Of a stretch of 37,539 nt of DNA, positions 15,995 to 23,287 are shown piece by piece. The notes under the pieces were generated by a model, which was not told the origin of the DNA, made no database searches, and worked only from the letters and a program-made list of their open reading frames with translations. This DNA comes from Curtobacterium sp. HSID17257. Its GTDB lineage: Bacteria; Actinomycetota; Actinomycetes; Actinomycetales; Microbacteriaceae. Location of the stretch: positions 1-37,539 of the forward strand of contig NZ_RBLU01000024.1 in the NCBI RefSeq assembly GCF_003989515.1, in the 5' to 3' direction. Position 1 is the stretch's first letter. Every line of letters begins with the position of its first letter. The position numbers and the translations under genes were made by a program.

Positions 15995-16717
15995 TCAGCC
16001 CAGGGTGCGCACCCAGTCCTGGACGGCCGCGCTGATCTGCGCCCGCGCGTCCTCGCGCGAGATCGTCGCCGAGCGGTCGCCGGGCTGGTCGCCGTAGGCG
16101 CCGAAGTCGGCGTGGTTCACCCCCGCGATCTCGACCATCCGCGCCGTGGAGGGGAGCTCGTCGCGGGCGGCGGCGACCTTCTCCGGCGTCGAGAGGCCGT
16201 CACGGGAGCCGGAGACGCTGAGGACCTGGACGGCCGAGCGCGCGATGTCGTTCGCGCAGTAGCTGCCGAGCAGCAGCAGACCCTCCGCGTCCTTCGCGAG
16301 CTGGCACGCGCGGACCCCGCCGAGCGAGTGGCCACCGACCGCCCAGGAGCGGACTCCGGGGGCGTGCGCCTCGAAGGTCGACAGCGGGCGGGTGTCGAAG
16401 AACGCCAGGTTGAGCGTCGGCTTCGTGATGACGACGGTGGTGCCCGAGGCGACGACCTGCCGGAAGGTCGCCAGGTACGCGTACGGGTCGACCTTCGCGC
16501 CCGGGATGAAGACGATCCCCCTGCCGTCGTCGGCGCCGGTCGGGGTCATCACCACGCTGTCACCGGCGTCGCGCACGGCCACGCGGTCGTCGCGCCAGAC
16601 CTGCAGTGCAGCGCTCCTGGTGCCCTGCATGACGATGTTCGCGTACACGAGGAACACCACCGCGAGCAGCACCACCACGGTGACGACCCAGGCGGTCCAG
16701 CGGAGTGCACGGTTCAC
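15995..16717 (-). CDS. Membrane-anchored alpha/beta hydrolase
   Basis: 240 residues from GTG with Shine-Dalgarno AGGAGG seven bases upstream. The N-terminus has one hydrophobic helix (about residues 8-28: 'TAWVVTVVVLLAVVFLVY'), so the enzyme is probably anchored with the catalytic domain outside. Nucleophile elbow 'VGGHSLGGVRAC', acid region 'VSGSRDGLS' and histidine in 'VNHADFGAYG'. This is the compact alpha/beta hydrolase fold of the PF12695 type. The start overlaps the stop of the upstream GNAT-methyltransferase gene by three bases in a GTGA context. Substrate unknown. Confidence 0.87.
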   Translation of the reverse strand: MNRALRWTAWVVTVVVLLAVVFLVYANIVMQGTRSAALQVWRDDRVAVRDAGDSVVMTPTGADDGRGIVFIPGAKVDPYAYLATFRQVVASGTTVVITKPTLNLAFFDTRPLSTFEAHAPGVRSWAVGGHSLGGVRACQLAKDAEGLLLLGSYCANDIARSAVQVLSVSGSRDGLSTPEKVAAARDELPSTARMVEIAGVNHADFGAYGDQPGDRSATISREDARAQISAAVQDWVRTLG

Positions 16718-17829
16718 GATCGGTCCTCCTCGTCCGGTCCGTCCTCCTCGGGCCGACGGGCCGTCACGGTCAACCAGCGCTCCTCGGCGCCGGGGCGGGT
16801 GGTCTCCCGCACGTCGACGGCCACCCACCCGGCGCCCGTGACGGCACCGGCGAGGGCGTCCTCGTCCCAGTAGGTGAACCAGCGGGGGTCGTCGAGCTTC
16901 CGGTCGCTCCAGCCGTCGCCCTGGCCGTCGCCGTCGCCGCGCTTCACCGTCGCCGCGAGCACCCCGCCGGGGCGGACCGCGCGTCGGGCACGCTCGAGCA
17001 CCGTGCCGGTGTCCGACCGCGGGACGTGCAGCAGCACGGCGTTCGCGAAGACGGCGTCGTACGGACCGCCCCAGCCGTCACGGCGGACGTCGAGCACCCG
17101 GGCGTCGTGCCCGGCGGCGCGGAGGCGGTCGACGAACGCGACGCTGCCGTCGGTGCGGTCGACACGCAGCCCCGCCGACTCGAGGGCGTCTGCGTCCCGA
17201 CCCGTGCCCGAGCCGAGTTCCAGGACGTGCGCGCGCTCGGGCACGAGGGCGAGCAGGTCGTCGACGAGCCCCGCGCGGTGGTCGTCGGTCCGCTCCGTGT
17301 AGCGGTCCGCACCGCGCTCGTAGGCGAGGAGCGTGCGCTCGGCGGTGAGGTCGCGGCGCATCACGGTCTCGTGCCGCCCGTCCGGGAGCCGGTCGCCGGG
17401 GGTGTCCGTCGCGGTGAACCCGATGCGTTCGTACGCCCGGCGGGCGCGGTCGTTGTCGGGCACGACGGAGAGCTCGAGGTGCGCGACCCCCTGCGCGACG
17501 AGCACGCGGGCGACCTCGTCGACCAGGAGCGCGACGAGCCCTCGTCCACGGGCGTCCGGCGCGACCCACATCGAGATCAGTTCGGCCAGCGCGGGGTCGT
17601 CCGCGTCGGGGACCCCGCTCGCCATCCCCACGACGACGTCGTCCTCGACCGCGAGCAGGTCGACCGCTCCCGGCAGCGACAACCGTGTCCGCCACCGGTG
17701 TTCCGGGGCGTCCTGCCAGTCCTCGAGGCGGGAGCCGAACGCCTGGGGCGCGTCGGTGAGGGCGGCGAGGCGGACGGGGCGCCAGACGTCCCAGTCCTCG
17801 GCGGTCACCCGGCGCAGTGCGATCGTCAC
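16714..17829 (-). CDS. GNAT acetyltransferase fused to SAM methyltransferase
   Basis: 371 residues from GTG 17827-17829. Residues about 1-160 are a GNAT N-acetyltransferase domain: 'MWVAPDARGRGLVALLVDEVARV' is the acetyl-CoA binding motif A (R/Q-x-x-G-x-G/A) and 'ELSVVPDNDRARRAYERIGF' is motif B. Residues about 170-340 are a class I methyltransferase: 'HVLELGSGTGRDADALESAGLRVDRTD' is motif I with the SAM-binding G-x-G, and 'YDAVFANAVLLHVPRSD' is motif IV. The acetyl and methyl acceptors are unknown. Two enzymes normally found apart are joined here; the reading frame shows no stop between them. Leaderless start with TACCGT six bases upstream. Confidence 0.88.
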   Translation of the reverse strand: MTIALRRVTAEDWDVWRPVRLAALTDAPQAFGSRLEDWQDAPEHRWRTRLSLPGAVDLLAVEDDVVVGMASGVPDADDPALAELISMWVAPDARGRGLVALLVDEVARVLVAQGVAHLELSVVPDNDRARRAYERIGFTATDTPGDRLPDGRHETVMRRDLTAERTLLAYERGADRYTERTDDHRAGLVDDLLALVPERAHVLELGSGTGRDADALESAGLRVDRTDGSVAFVDRLRAAGHDARVLDVRRDGWGGPYDAVFANAVLLHVPRSDTGTVLERARRAVRPGGVLAATVKRGDGDGQGDGWSDRKLDDPRWFTYWDEDALAGAVTGAGWVAVDVRETTRPGAEERWLTVTARRPEEDGPDEEDRS

Positions 17830-17841
17830 GGCTCGACGGTA
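17830..17841 (-). promoter_or_regulatory. Leaderless -10 for the GNAT-methyltransferase gene
   Basis: TACCGT on the minus strand (17836-17841), six bases before GTG. Confidence 0.5.
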
Positions 17842-17880
17842 CCGCCCGGTCCTGTCCTCGGGACGCGGACCGGCGTCGGC

Positions 17881-18402
17881 TCAGCGAGCGGCACGGACCG
17901 GCACGTCGGTCGCCGACGACAGCGGCCAACGCCGGTCGAGCCACGGGCTGAGCACGGAGTCGAGCAGGAACCGTCCGGCCAGCCGCCCGACCGCCCAGTA
18001 CGCCCCGACGAGCAGGAACACCAGCGGGGACCACACGTGCAGGACGAGGAGCAGGACCGTGACGATCCCGAAGGCGACCCCGATCGCGGAGTACAGCGAC
18101 CAGAACCCGCCGACGAACCGGTCACGCGCGGCCTGCTCCGACGCAGCTGCAGCCGCTGCGGCCTCGGTCCGCTCGTCGAGCCCGCGCACACCCGGCTCAA
18201 GCTCCGCGAGGTCGTCCTGCGCGAAGAGCTCGCGCACCGGCACCTCGAGCGCCCGGGCGATCGCGGACAGGGTCTCGAGGCTCGCGTCGCTCCCGCCCTC
18301 GAGTCGTTGCACGGTCCGCACGGCCACGCCGCTCGTCTCGGCCAGGCGTTCCTGGGTCCAGCCACGCTCGCGTCGGAGGGTGGCGATCCGCATCTCGTTC
18401 AT
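17881..18402 (-). CDS. XRE-family regulator with C-terminal membrane segments
   Basis: 173 residues. Residues about 3-60 are a Cro/CI-type helix-turn-helix: 'RIATLRRERGWTQERLAETSGVAVRTVQRLEGG'. Residues 70-95 are an alanine-rich linker. Residues 96-150 hold two hydrophobic helices ('SAIGVAFGIVTVLLLVLHVW', 'PLVFLLVGAYWAVGRL'), similar to the 2TM domain found attached to XRE proteins. A membrane-held DNA-binding regulator is the likely picture. Leaderless start with TAGGCT seven bases upstream. It sits beside kdpE on the same strand but is not known as a Kdp regulator. Confidence 0.85.
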   Translation of the reverse strand: MNEMRIATLRRERGWTQERLAETSGVAVRTVQRLEGGSDASLETLSAIARALEVPVRELFAQDDLAELEPGVRGLDERTEAAAAAAASEQAARDRFVGGFWSLYSAIGVAFGIVTVLLLVLHVWSPLVFLLVGAYWAVGRLAGRFLLDSVLSPWLDRRWPLSSATDVPVRAAR

Positions 18403-18415
18403 GGTGCCGAGCCTA
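18403..18415 (-). promoter_or_regulatory. Leaderless -10 for the XRE gene
   Basis: TAGGCT on the minus strand (18410-18415), seven bases before ATG 18400-18402. Confidence 0.5.
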
Positions 18416-18484
18416 GGAACGACGGGGGCGACAGCACCACGACACGGACACGACAGCCTCCCGCCACCCGCCCGACACGGCCCG

Positions 18485-19186
18485 TCACGCCCCGCTCGGG
18501 TCGAACCGGTACCCCATGCCCGACTCCGTCACGAGGAACCGGGGGTGCGACGGCTCGGGCTCGAGCTTCCGCCGCAGCTGCGCCATGTAGAGCCGCAGGT
18601 ACCCGGAGTCGTTGCCGTGCGTCGGACCCCACACCTCGGTCAGGAGCATCTCGCGGGTCATCAGTCGGCCGGGGTTGGTGACGAGGACCTCGAGCAGGCG
18701 CCACTCGGTCGGGGTGAGCCGGATCGCCGGCCCGGTCGGCGGCGTGACCTGCTTGGCGACGAGGTCCACCACGAGGTCGCCGATCGTCACCGTCGGCGTC
18801 ACGCCCGCGCTCGCCGCCGCCGTCGCCTGCCGCCGACCGAGCGCACGGAGCCGGGCGAGCAGCTCGTCCATCTGGAACGGCTTCGTCACGTAGTCGTCCG
18901 CCCCGGCGTCGAGCGCGTCGACCTTGTCCGACGAGTCGGTCCGGCCGGAGAGCACGAGCACGGGCACCTGCGACCAGGCGCGGATGCCGTCGAGCACCCC
19001 GATGCCGTCGAGCCGGGGCATGCCGAGGTCGAGCATCACGATGTCCGGGCGCTCGGTGATCACCGCGTCGATCGCGGCCCGGCCGTCCCGGGCGGTGACG
19101 ACGTCGTACCCGCGGGCGGCGAGCGTGACGGACAGCGCCCGGACGAGCTGCGCGTCGTCGTCGGCGATGAGGACCTTCGTGCTCAC
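18485..19186 (-). CDS. kdpE: KdpE potassium response regulator
   Basis: 233 residues from GTG. Receiver domain about 1-120 with acidic pocket 'IADDDAQL', phospho-acceptor D53 in 'IVMLDLGMP', and the lysine in 'VTKPFQMDELL'. Residues about 135-230 are an OmpR-type winged helix: 'IRLTPTEWRLLEVLVTNPGRLMTREMLLTEVWG' and 'NDSGYLRLYMAQLRRKLE'. The 'LTPTEW..L' and 'VWG' patterns are typical of KdpE. The start overlaps the kdpD stop by four bases (GTGA). KdpE would activate kdpFABC at low potassium or high osmolarity; candidate binding repeats lie at 27369-27397. Confidence 0.95.
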   Translation of the reverse strand: MSTKVLIADDDAQLVRALSVTLAARGYDVVTARDGRAAIDAVITERPDIVMLDLGMPRLDGIGVLDGIRAWSQVPVLVLSGRTDSSDKVDALDAGADDYVTKPFQMDELLARLRALGRRQATAAASAGVTPTVTIGDLVVDLVAKQVTPPTGPAIRLTPTEWRLLEVLVTNPGRLMTREMLLTEVWGPTHGNDSGYLRLYMAQLRRKLEPEPSHPRFLVTESGMGYRFDPSGA

Positions 19187-21675
19187 TTGACATCCACTCC
19201 CAGGTGTCCGGCGATCGGCAGCCGCACGACGACGGTGAGCCCGCCGCCCGGGGTGTCGTCGACCTCGATCGTGCCGCCCATGCCCTCGGTGAAGCCGCGC
19301 GCGAGCGCCAGTCCGAGGCCGAGACCGGTCTCGTTGTCGGTGTCGCCGAGCCGCTGGAAGGGCTGGAACACCTCGTCGCGTCGGTCCTCGGGGATGCCGG
19401 GGCCGCGGTCGGCGACGCGGAGCTCGACCCCGCCGCCGAAGGCGCTCGCCGCGATGCGGACGCGCGTGCCCTCCGGCGCGTAGCGGCTGGCGTTGGCGAG
19501 CAGGTTCACCACGACGCGCTGCAGCAGTCCGGGGTCGGCGAGGACGGGCGGCAGGTCGGCGGGCAGGTCGAGGTCGACGTCGTCCGGGCCGAGCTCGAGC
19601 TCGTCGAGTGCGGGGGCGACGACCGTCTCGAGCGCGGTGGGCAGCGGGGTGACGGCGAGGACCCCGGCCTGCACGCGGCTGACGTCGAGCAGGTCTGCCA
19701 GCAGGACCGCCAGCTGACGGAGGCTCTCGTCGGCGGTGGTGAGCAGTGCCTCCCGGTCGGACGGCGAGAGCTGGATGTCGGAGGCGTGCAGGGTCTGCAC
19801 GGCGGCGGAGGCTGCCGCGATCGGTCGGCGCACGTCGTGCCCGACGGCAGCGAGGATGGCGCTCCGGACGCGGTCGGCGGCGGCGATCCGCTCCGCGTCG
19901 ACCGCGGTGCGGGTGAGCCGCCGGTGCTCGACCGCGGCGTCGAGCTGCTGCTCGACGACGCGCAGCAGTCGGCGCTGGGTCGGGTCGTCGGGTGCGCCTG
20001 CGAACTCGAGGACGGCTCCGGACGGGAGGCTCGTGGTCGCGTCCGGCCCGTCGGCGAACGTCCCGGACGTGGCCGGGACCTCGTCGCCCTGCCGGATGCG
20101 CACGCCGGTGAAGCCGAAGGCCTCGCGGGTGCGGTCGAGCAGTGCCTGCAGGGCATCGTCACCGCGGAGCACGCTGCCCGCGATCCCGACCAGGAGCCCC
20201 GACTCGGCCGCTGCCCGACGTGCCGCACGGCTGCGACGGGCGGACCGGTCGACCACGAAGCTGACCAGCACGGCGCTGATCACGTACATGACGAGTGCCA
20301 CCAGGTGCCACGGCTGCTGGACGGTGACCATGTAGAGGGGTTGCACGAAGAAGTAGTCGAGGCTCAGCCCGGACAGCACCGCGGTGAAGACCGCCGGCCA
20401 CATGCCTCCGGTCAGCGCGACGACGAGCACGAGCAGCTGGTACGACAGCACGTCGACCGTGATCGAGTCGGGGTCGCTGCCGAGCGACAGCAGCCAGGTC
20501 AGCAGCGGTCCGAGCAGCAGCGAGACCGCGAACGCGGCGGCGATCCGCCCGCGGGACAGGCTGCCACCGAGCTTCGGCAGGGCGAACCCGCCGCCGGCGC
20601 GCTCGTGCGTGACCACGTGCACGTCGATGTCGCCCGACTCGCGGACCACCGTGTTGCCGATGCCCGGACCGGTGAGCGCTGCGGCGAGCCTGCTCCGTCG
20701 ACTGACACCGATCACGATCTGCGTGGCGTCGACCGACTTCGCGAACCGCACGAGGGTGGACGGGACGTCGTCCCCGACGACCTGGTGGTACGTCCCGCCG
20801 AGCTGCTCGAGCAGGGTGCGCTGCTTGCCGAGCGCCCCGGGGTGCCGTTCGCGCAGGCCGTCGTTCGTCGTGACGTGGACGGCTGCCAGTTCACCGCCGG
20901 CGCTGCGGGCGGCGATGCGGGCACCGCGGCGGAGCAGTGTCTCGCCCTCGGGGCCGCCGGTGAGCGCGACGAGCACGCGCTCCCGGGTCTCCCACCGGTG
21001 GTCGATGCCGTGCTCGGCGCGGTAGGCCTTGAGCGCGTCGTCGACCTCGTCGGCGAGCCAGAGCAGGGCGATCTCACGGAGTGCGGTGAGGTTGCCCAGC
21101 CGGAAGTAGTTCGAGAGTGCGGCGTCGATGCGGGCGGCCGGGTAGACCAGCCCGTCCGAGAGCCGCTCGCGCAGGGACGCCGGGGACAGGTCGACGACCT
21201 CGATCTGGTCGGCGGCGCGGACCACGGCGTCGGGGACGGTCTCGCGCTGCACGGTCCCGGTGATCTCCCGCACGACGTCACCGAGGGACTGCATGTGCTG
21301 GATGTTCACCGTCGAGATGACGCTGATGCCGGCGGCGAGGAGCACCTCGACGTCCTGCCAGCGCTTCCCGTTCGGGCTGCCCGGGGCGTTCGTGTGGGCG
21401 AGCTCGTCGACGAGGGCGACGTCGGGGGCCCGTGCCACGACCGCGTCGAGGTCCATGTCGTCGAGCGCGACGCCGCGGTGCTCGACGACCCGGCGGGGCA
21501 CGAGCTCGAGGCCGTCGACCAGGGCTGCGGTGGCGGCACGCTCGTGGGTCTCGACGACGGCGACCACGACGTCCCGGCCCTCGGCGCGGAGGCGGTGGCC
21601 CTCCTCGAGCATCGTGTAGGTCTTGCCGACACCCGGAGCGGCGCCGAGCAGCACCCGGAGTTTCCCGCGCTTCAC
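19183..21675 (-). CDS. kdpD: KdpD potassium sensor histidine kinase
   Basis: 830 residues from GTG 21673-21675, with Shine-Dalgarno AGAGGA seven bases upstream. The frame is open further upstream, but the family N-terminus is the basic stretch directly before 'LRVLLGAAPGVGKTYTMLEEG' (Walker A), which fixes this start. Order of domains: KdpD N-terminal domain (1-210), a UspA-like domain (about 235-360), four membrane helices of the DUF4118 type (about 385-490), a GAF-like region, HisKA with phospho-acceptor H613 in 'AVGHDVRRPIAA', and HATPase ('NLLANASRYAPEG', 'DRGPGIPED', 'GLGLGLALARGF'). The H-box reads HDVRRPI rather than the commoner HDLRTPL. Confidence 0.95.
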   Translation of the reverse strand: MKRGKLRVLLGAAPGVGKTYTMLEEGHRLRAEGRDVVVAVVETHERAATAALVDGLELVPRRVVEHRGVALDDMDLDAVVARAPDVALVDELAHTNAPGSPNGKRWQDVEVLLAAGISVISTVNIQHMQSLGDVVREITGTVQRETVPDAVVRAADQIEVVDLSPASLRERLSDGLVYPAARIDAALSNYFRLGNLTALREIALLWLADEVDDALKAYRAEHGIDHRWETRERVLVALTGGPEGETLLRRGARIAARSAGGELAAVHVTTNDGLRERHPGALGKQRTLLEQLGGTYHQVVGDDVPSTLVRFAKSVDATQIVIGVSRRSRLAAALTGPGIGNTVVRESGDIDVHVVTHERAGGGFALPKLGGSLSRGRIAAAFAVSLLLGPLLTWLLSLGSDPDSITVDVLSYQLLVLVVALTGGMWPAVFTAVLSGLSLDYFFVQPLYMVTVQQPWHLVALVMYVISAVLVSFVVDRSARRSRAARRAAAESGLLVGIAGSVLRGDDALQALLDRTREAFGFTGVRIRQGDEVPATSGTFADGPDATTSLPSGAVLEFAGAPDDPTQRRLLRVVEQQLDAAVEHRRLTRTAVDAERIAAADRVRSAILAAVGHDVRRPIAAASAAVQTLHASDIQLSPSDREALLTTADESLRQLAVLLADLLDVSRVQAGVLAVTPLPTALETVVAPALDELELGPDDVDLDLPADLPPVLADPGLLQRVVVNLLANASRYAPEGTRVRIAASAFGGGVELRVADRGPGIPEDRRDEVFQPFQRLGDTDNETGLGLGLALARGFTEGMGGTIEVDDTPGGGLTVVVRLPIAGHLGVDVK

Positions 21676-21699
21676 GTGCTCATCCTCTCGCGCGGGAGG

Positions 21700-21728
21700 T
21701 TGCCCTGCCACCGATCCACTGATATTCT
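21700..21728 (+). promoter_or_regulatory. Promoter for structured RNA and Abi gene
   Basis: -35 TTGCCC (21700-21705), 17 bases, -10 TATTCT (21723-21728). The predicted start is near 21735, directly at the first strong RNA stem. The match is good by sigma-70/HrdB-type consensus. Confidence 0.5.
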
Positions 21729-21747
21729 GATGACACGCACCCACCAA
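21719..21747 (-). promoter_or_regulatory. Candidate kdpDE promoter
   Basis: On the minus strand, -35 TTGGTG (21742-21747), 17 bases, -10 TATCAG (21719-21724), giving a leader of about 37 bases before kdpD. Its -10 overlaps the -10 of the opposite promoter by two bases, so only one can be occupied at a time. Confidence 0.35.
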
Positions 21748-21905
21748 GGCTCGAGCTTCGGCTTCCTCAAACCGGGTGGGACCTCCCGCCCCGCGTCCTC
21801 CACGGACGCGGGGCGGCGTACTTCCTCGCTGACGTTCGTTCCCCACGCTGTAGTTGCTGTCGGCTCGCCCGAGATCTCACGACCAGTCGATCTCGGAGCC
21901 GCCCC
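21735..21905 (+). ncRNA. Candidate structured ncRNA upstream of the Abi gene
   Basis: Three good hairpins in about 170 bases. First, CCCACC (21740-21745) pairs with GGTGGG (21775-21780) and encloses a second stem closed by a UUCG tetraloop (GAGC-UUCG-GCUU, extended by AGG/CCU across a three-base bulge). Second, a perfect 12-bp stem (21787-21798 with 21804-21815; arm CGCCCCGCGTCC) with a five-base loop. Third, CCGAGATC (21869-21876) with GATCTCGG (21889-21896), extended by CGGC/GCCG; its right arm contains the GGAG that serves the Abi gene. A promoter precedes it. Abi_2 (abiF) genes are known to be accompanied by a structured RNA motif described as abiF RNA; whether this is a member needs a covariance search. 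It could instead be a structured 5' leader. Confidence 0.5.
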
Positions 21906-22670
21906 GTGCAGCAGACACCGGTGAGCATGTCGCGTCACCGCTCGGTGCAGTTCCGCCGAGCGCTCGTCGAGTACGACCTCGAGCCTTCCGACGATGCGGT
22001 GCTCCGCGCGCACGCCTTCGACAGCTCCGTCCGATCCGCTGCGATGGCGCTGACGGAGCAGGTCGAGATCGCGCTGCGAGGCCGGCTCGACGTCGCGGTC
22101 GAGGCACGCGTCGGTGTGCGCTGGTACCTGTCGCCGAGCACGTTCGGCGCCGACTTCGACCACGCTGCCTTCCGCGCAGTCGCCCGACGGGTCCTCGACC
22201 GATCGCTCGAGCCCGCCGTCCGGTCGGCATGGCAGGGCGGCCGCTTCGAGCGCATCCCGTTCGGCATGCTCGCTGAGGAACTCAGCTTCGGGGATCTCGT
22301 GCGCCTCGCGAGCGGTGTCGGTCCGACCCCACGCGCCGAGATCGCAGCAGGGTTCCGAGTGCCGACGTCGACGCTCCGCTCGACCCTGCTGCACGTGAAC
22401 CACGTCCGCAACTGCTGCGCCCACCACGTGCGACTGTGGGGTCGTCGACTCCGGGTGCCACCGCCGACCTTCCGGTCGCCGCTGGAGCTCCTCCGCCGGC
22501 TCGACGGGTTGCCGAAGCGCTCGCCCGCGCACTCGATCGAGTTGCTCGCGTACCTCGCCGAGACGACCGGACCCTGCGACCGTCACACCGCCGCCCTCCG
22601 CCGGCTGCTCGACGAGCACGACGACCTGGTCGACGGGCTCGGCGGGCGACCGACCTGGGCGAGGGCGTGA
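21906..22670 (+). CDS. Abi_2 (AbiD/AbiF-type) HEPN protein, short N-terminus
   Basis: 254 residues from GTG 21906, preceded by GGAG seven bases upstream; GTG 21921 and ATG 21927 are alternative starts. Family signatures in order: 'FDSSVRSAAMALTEQVEIALRGRL' (39-61), 'RWYLSPSTF' (72-80), 'PFGMLAEELSFGDLVRL' (118-134, the P-x-W-x-x-x-E-x-x-SFG block with F for W) and 'HVRNCCAHHVRLWGR' (166-180). R168-N-x3-H173 is the Rx4-6H motif of HEPN ribonucleases. Abi_2 proteins mediate abortive phage infection, probably by cutting RNA. The first about 60 family residues (RGL...YYRLSGY block) are missing or unrecognisable; no other frame upstream supplies them. It sits on the opposite strand between kdpC and kdpD, an unusual place that suggests insertion. 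Confidence 0.85.
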   Translation: MQQTPVSMSRHRSVQFRRALVEYDLEPSDDAVLRAHAFDSSVRSAAMALTEQVEIALRGRLDVAVEARVGVRWYLSPSTFGADFDHAAFRAVARRVLDRSLEPAVRSAWQGGRFERIPFGMLAEELSFGDLVRLASGVGPTPRAEIAAGFRVPTSTLRSTLLHVNHVRNCCAHHVRLWGRRLRVPPPTFRSPLELLRRLDGLPKRSPAHSIELLAYLAETTGPCDRHTAALRRLLDEHDDLVDGLGGRPTWARA

Positions 22671-22678
22671 CAGCACGG

Positions 22679-23284
22679 TCAGGCCGACTTCGCCAGGGCC
22701 AGGTTCAGCTCGAGGACGTTCACGACCGGCTCGCCGAGGAACCCGGCCTGCCGGGACTCGGTGTGCTGCTCGACGAGCTCCCGGACGGCGTCGGTCGACA
22801 GTCCGCGGGCCTCGGCCACCCGGGCCACCTGCTGCGACGCGTACTCCGGGCTGATGTCCGGGTCGAGGCCGGAGCCCGAGGCCGTGACCGCGTCGGCGGG
22901 CACCTCGGCAGCGCTGACCCCGTCGGCCTCCGCCACGGCGGCCCGGCGCTCCTCGATGCTCTTCAGCAGGTCGGGGTTGTTCGGCCCGAGGTTCGAGCCG
23001 GACGAGGCGTTCGCGTCGTAGCCGTCCTCGCCCGCGGCACTCGGACGCGACTGGAACCAGCGGTCGGCGTCCTTCCCCGAGAAGGACTGCCCGATCAGGG
23101 ACGAGCCGACGACCTTCCCGGACGAGTCGGTGACCATCGAGCCGTTCGCCTGGTCGTGGAAGGCCGCCTGGCCGACGCCCCACACCGCGAGTGGGTAGGC
23201 GACGCCGAGCACGACGGTGGCGAGCAGGGCGAGGCGCACGGCCACACCGGTGGAGCGGAAGAAGGAACGTGATGAGGAAGCCAT
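22679..23284 (-). CDS. kdpC: KdpC subunit of the K+-transporting ATPase
   Basis: 201 residues from ATG. One N-terminal membrane helix (about 14-36: 'GVAVRLALLATVVLGVAYPLAVW'), then the external domain with 'GSLIGQSFSGKDADRWFQSRPSAAG', 'SGSNLGPNNPDLL', 'VPADAVTASGSGLDPDISPEYASQQVARVA' and 'LGEPVVNVLELNLAL', all KdpC hallmarks. It helps couple KdpA and KdpB. It starts three bases after the kdpB stop. Its stop lies only eight bases from the stop of the convergent Abi gene, with no terminator between them. Confidence 0.96.
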   Translation of the reverse strand: MASSSRSFFRSTGVAVRLALLATVVLGVAYPLAVWGVGQAAFHDQANGSMVTDSSGKVVGSSLIGQSFSGKDADRWFQSRPSAAGEDGYDANASSGSNLGPNNPDLLKSIEERRAAVAEADGVSAAEVPADAVTASGSGLDPDISPEYASQQVARVAEARGLSTDAVRELVEQHTESRQAGFLGEPVVNVLELNLALAKSA

Positions 23285-23287
23285 GGT

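Noticed and set aside
17881-18402. XRE regulator as part of the Kdp system
   Set aside because: Same strand and close to kdpE, but it has its own leaderless promoter and no link to potassium sensing in its sequence.
21676-21846. A longer N-terminus for KdpD (57 more codons)
   Set aside because: The extra residues are unlike any KdpD, no Shine-Dalgarno precedes them, and they would cover the promoter and structured RNA region. GTG 21675 has a good Shine-Dalgarno.
21723-21905. Missing N-terminal Abi_2 block hidden upstream in the same or another frame
   Set aside because: The in-frame extension reaches 21723 but shows no RGL or YYRLSGY-type block, nor do the other frames; the region is better explained as RNA structure.
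19204-21924. A 906-codon open frame antisense to kdpD
   Set aside because: GC-rich third positions of kdpD keep the opposite frame open. Its protein is low complexity with no domain, whereas kdpD has complete family motifs.
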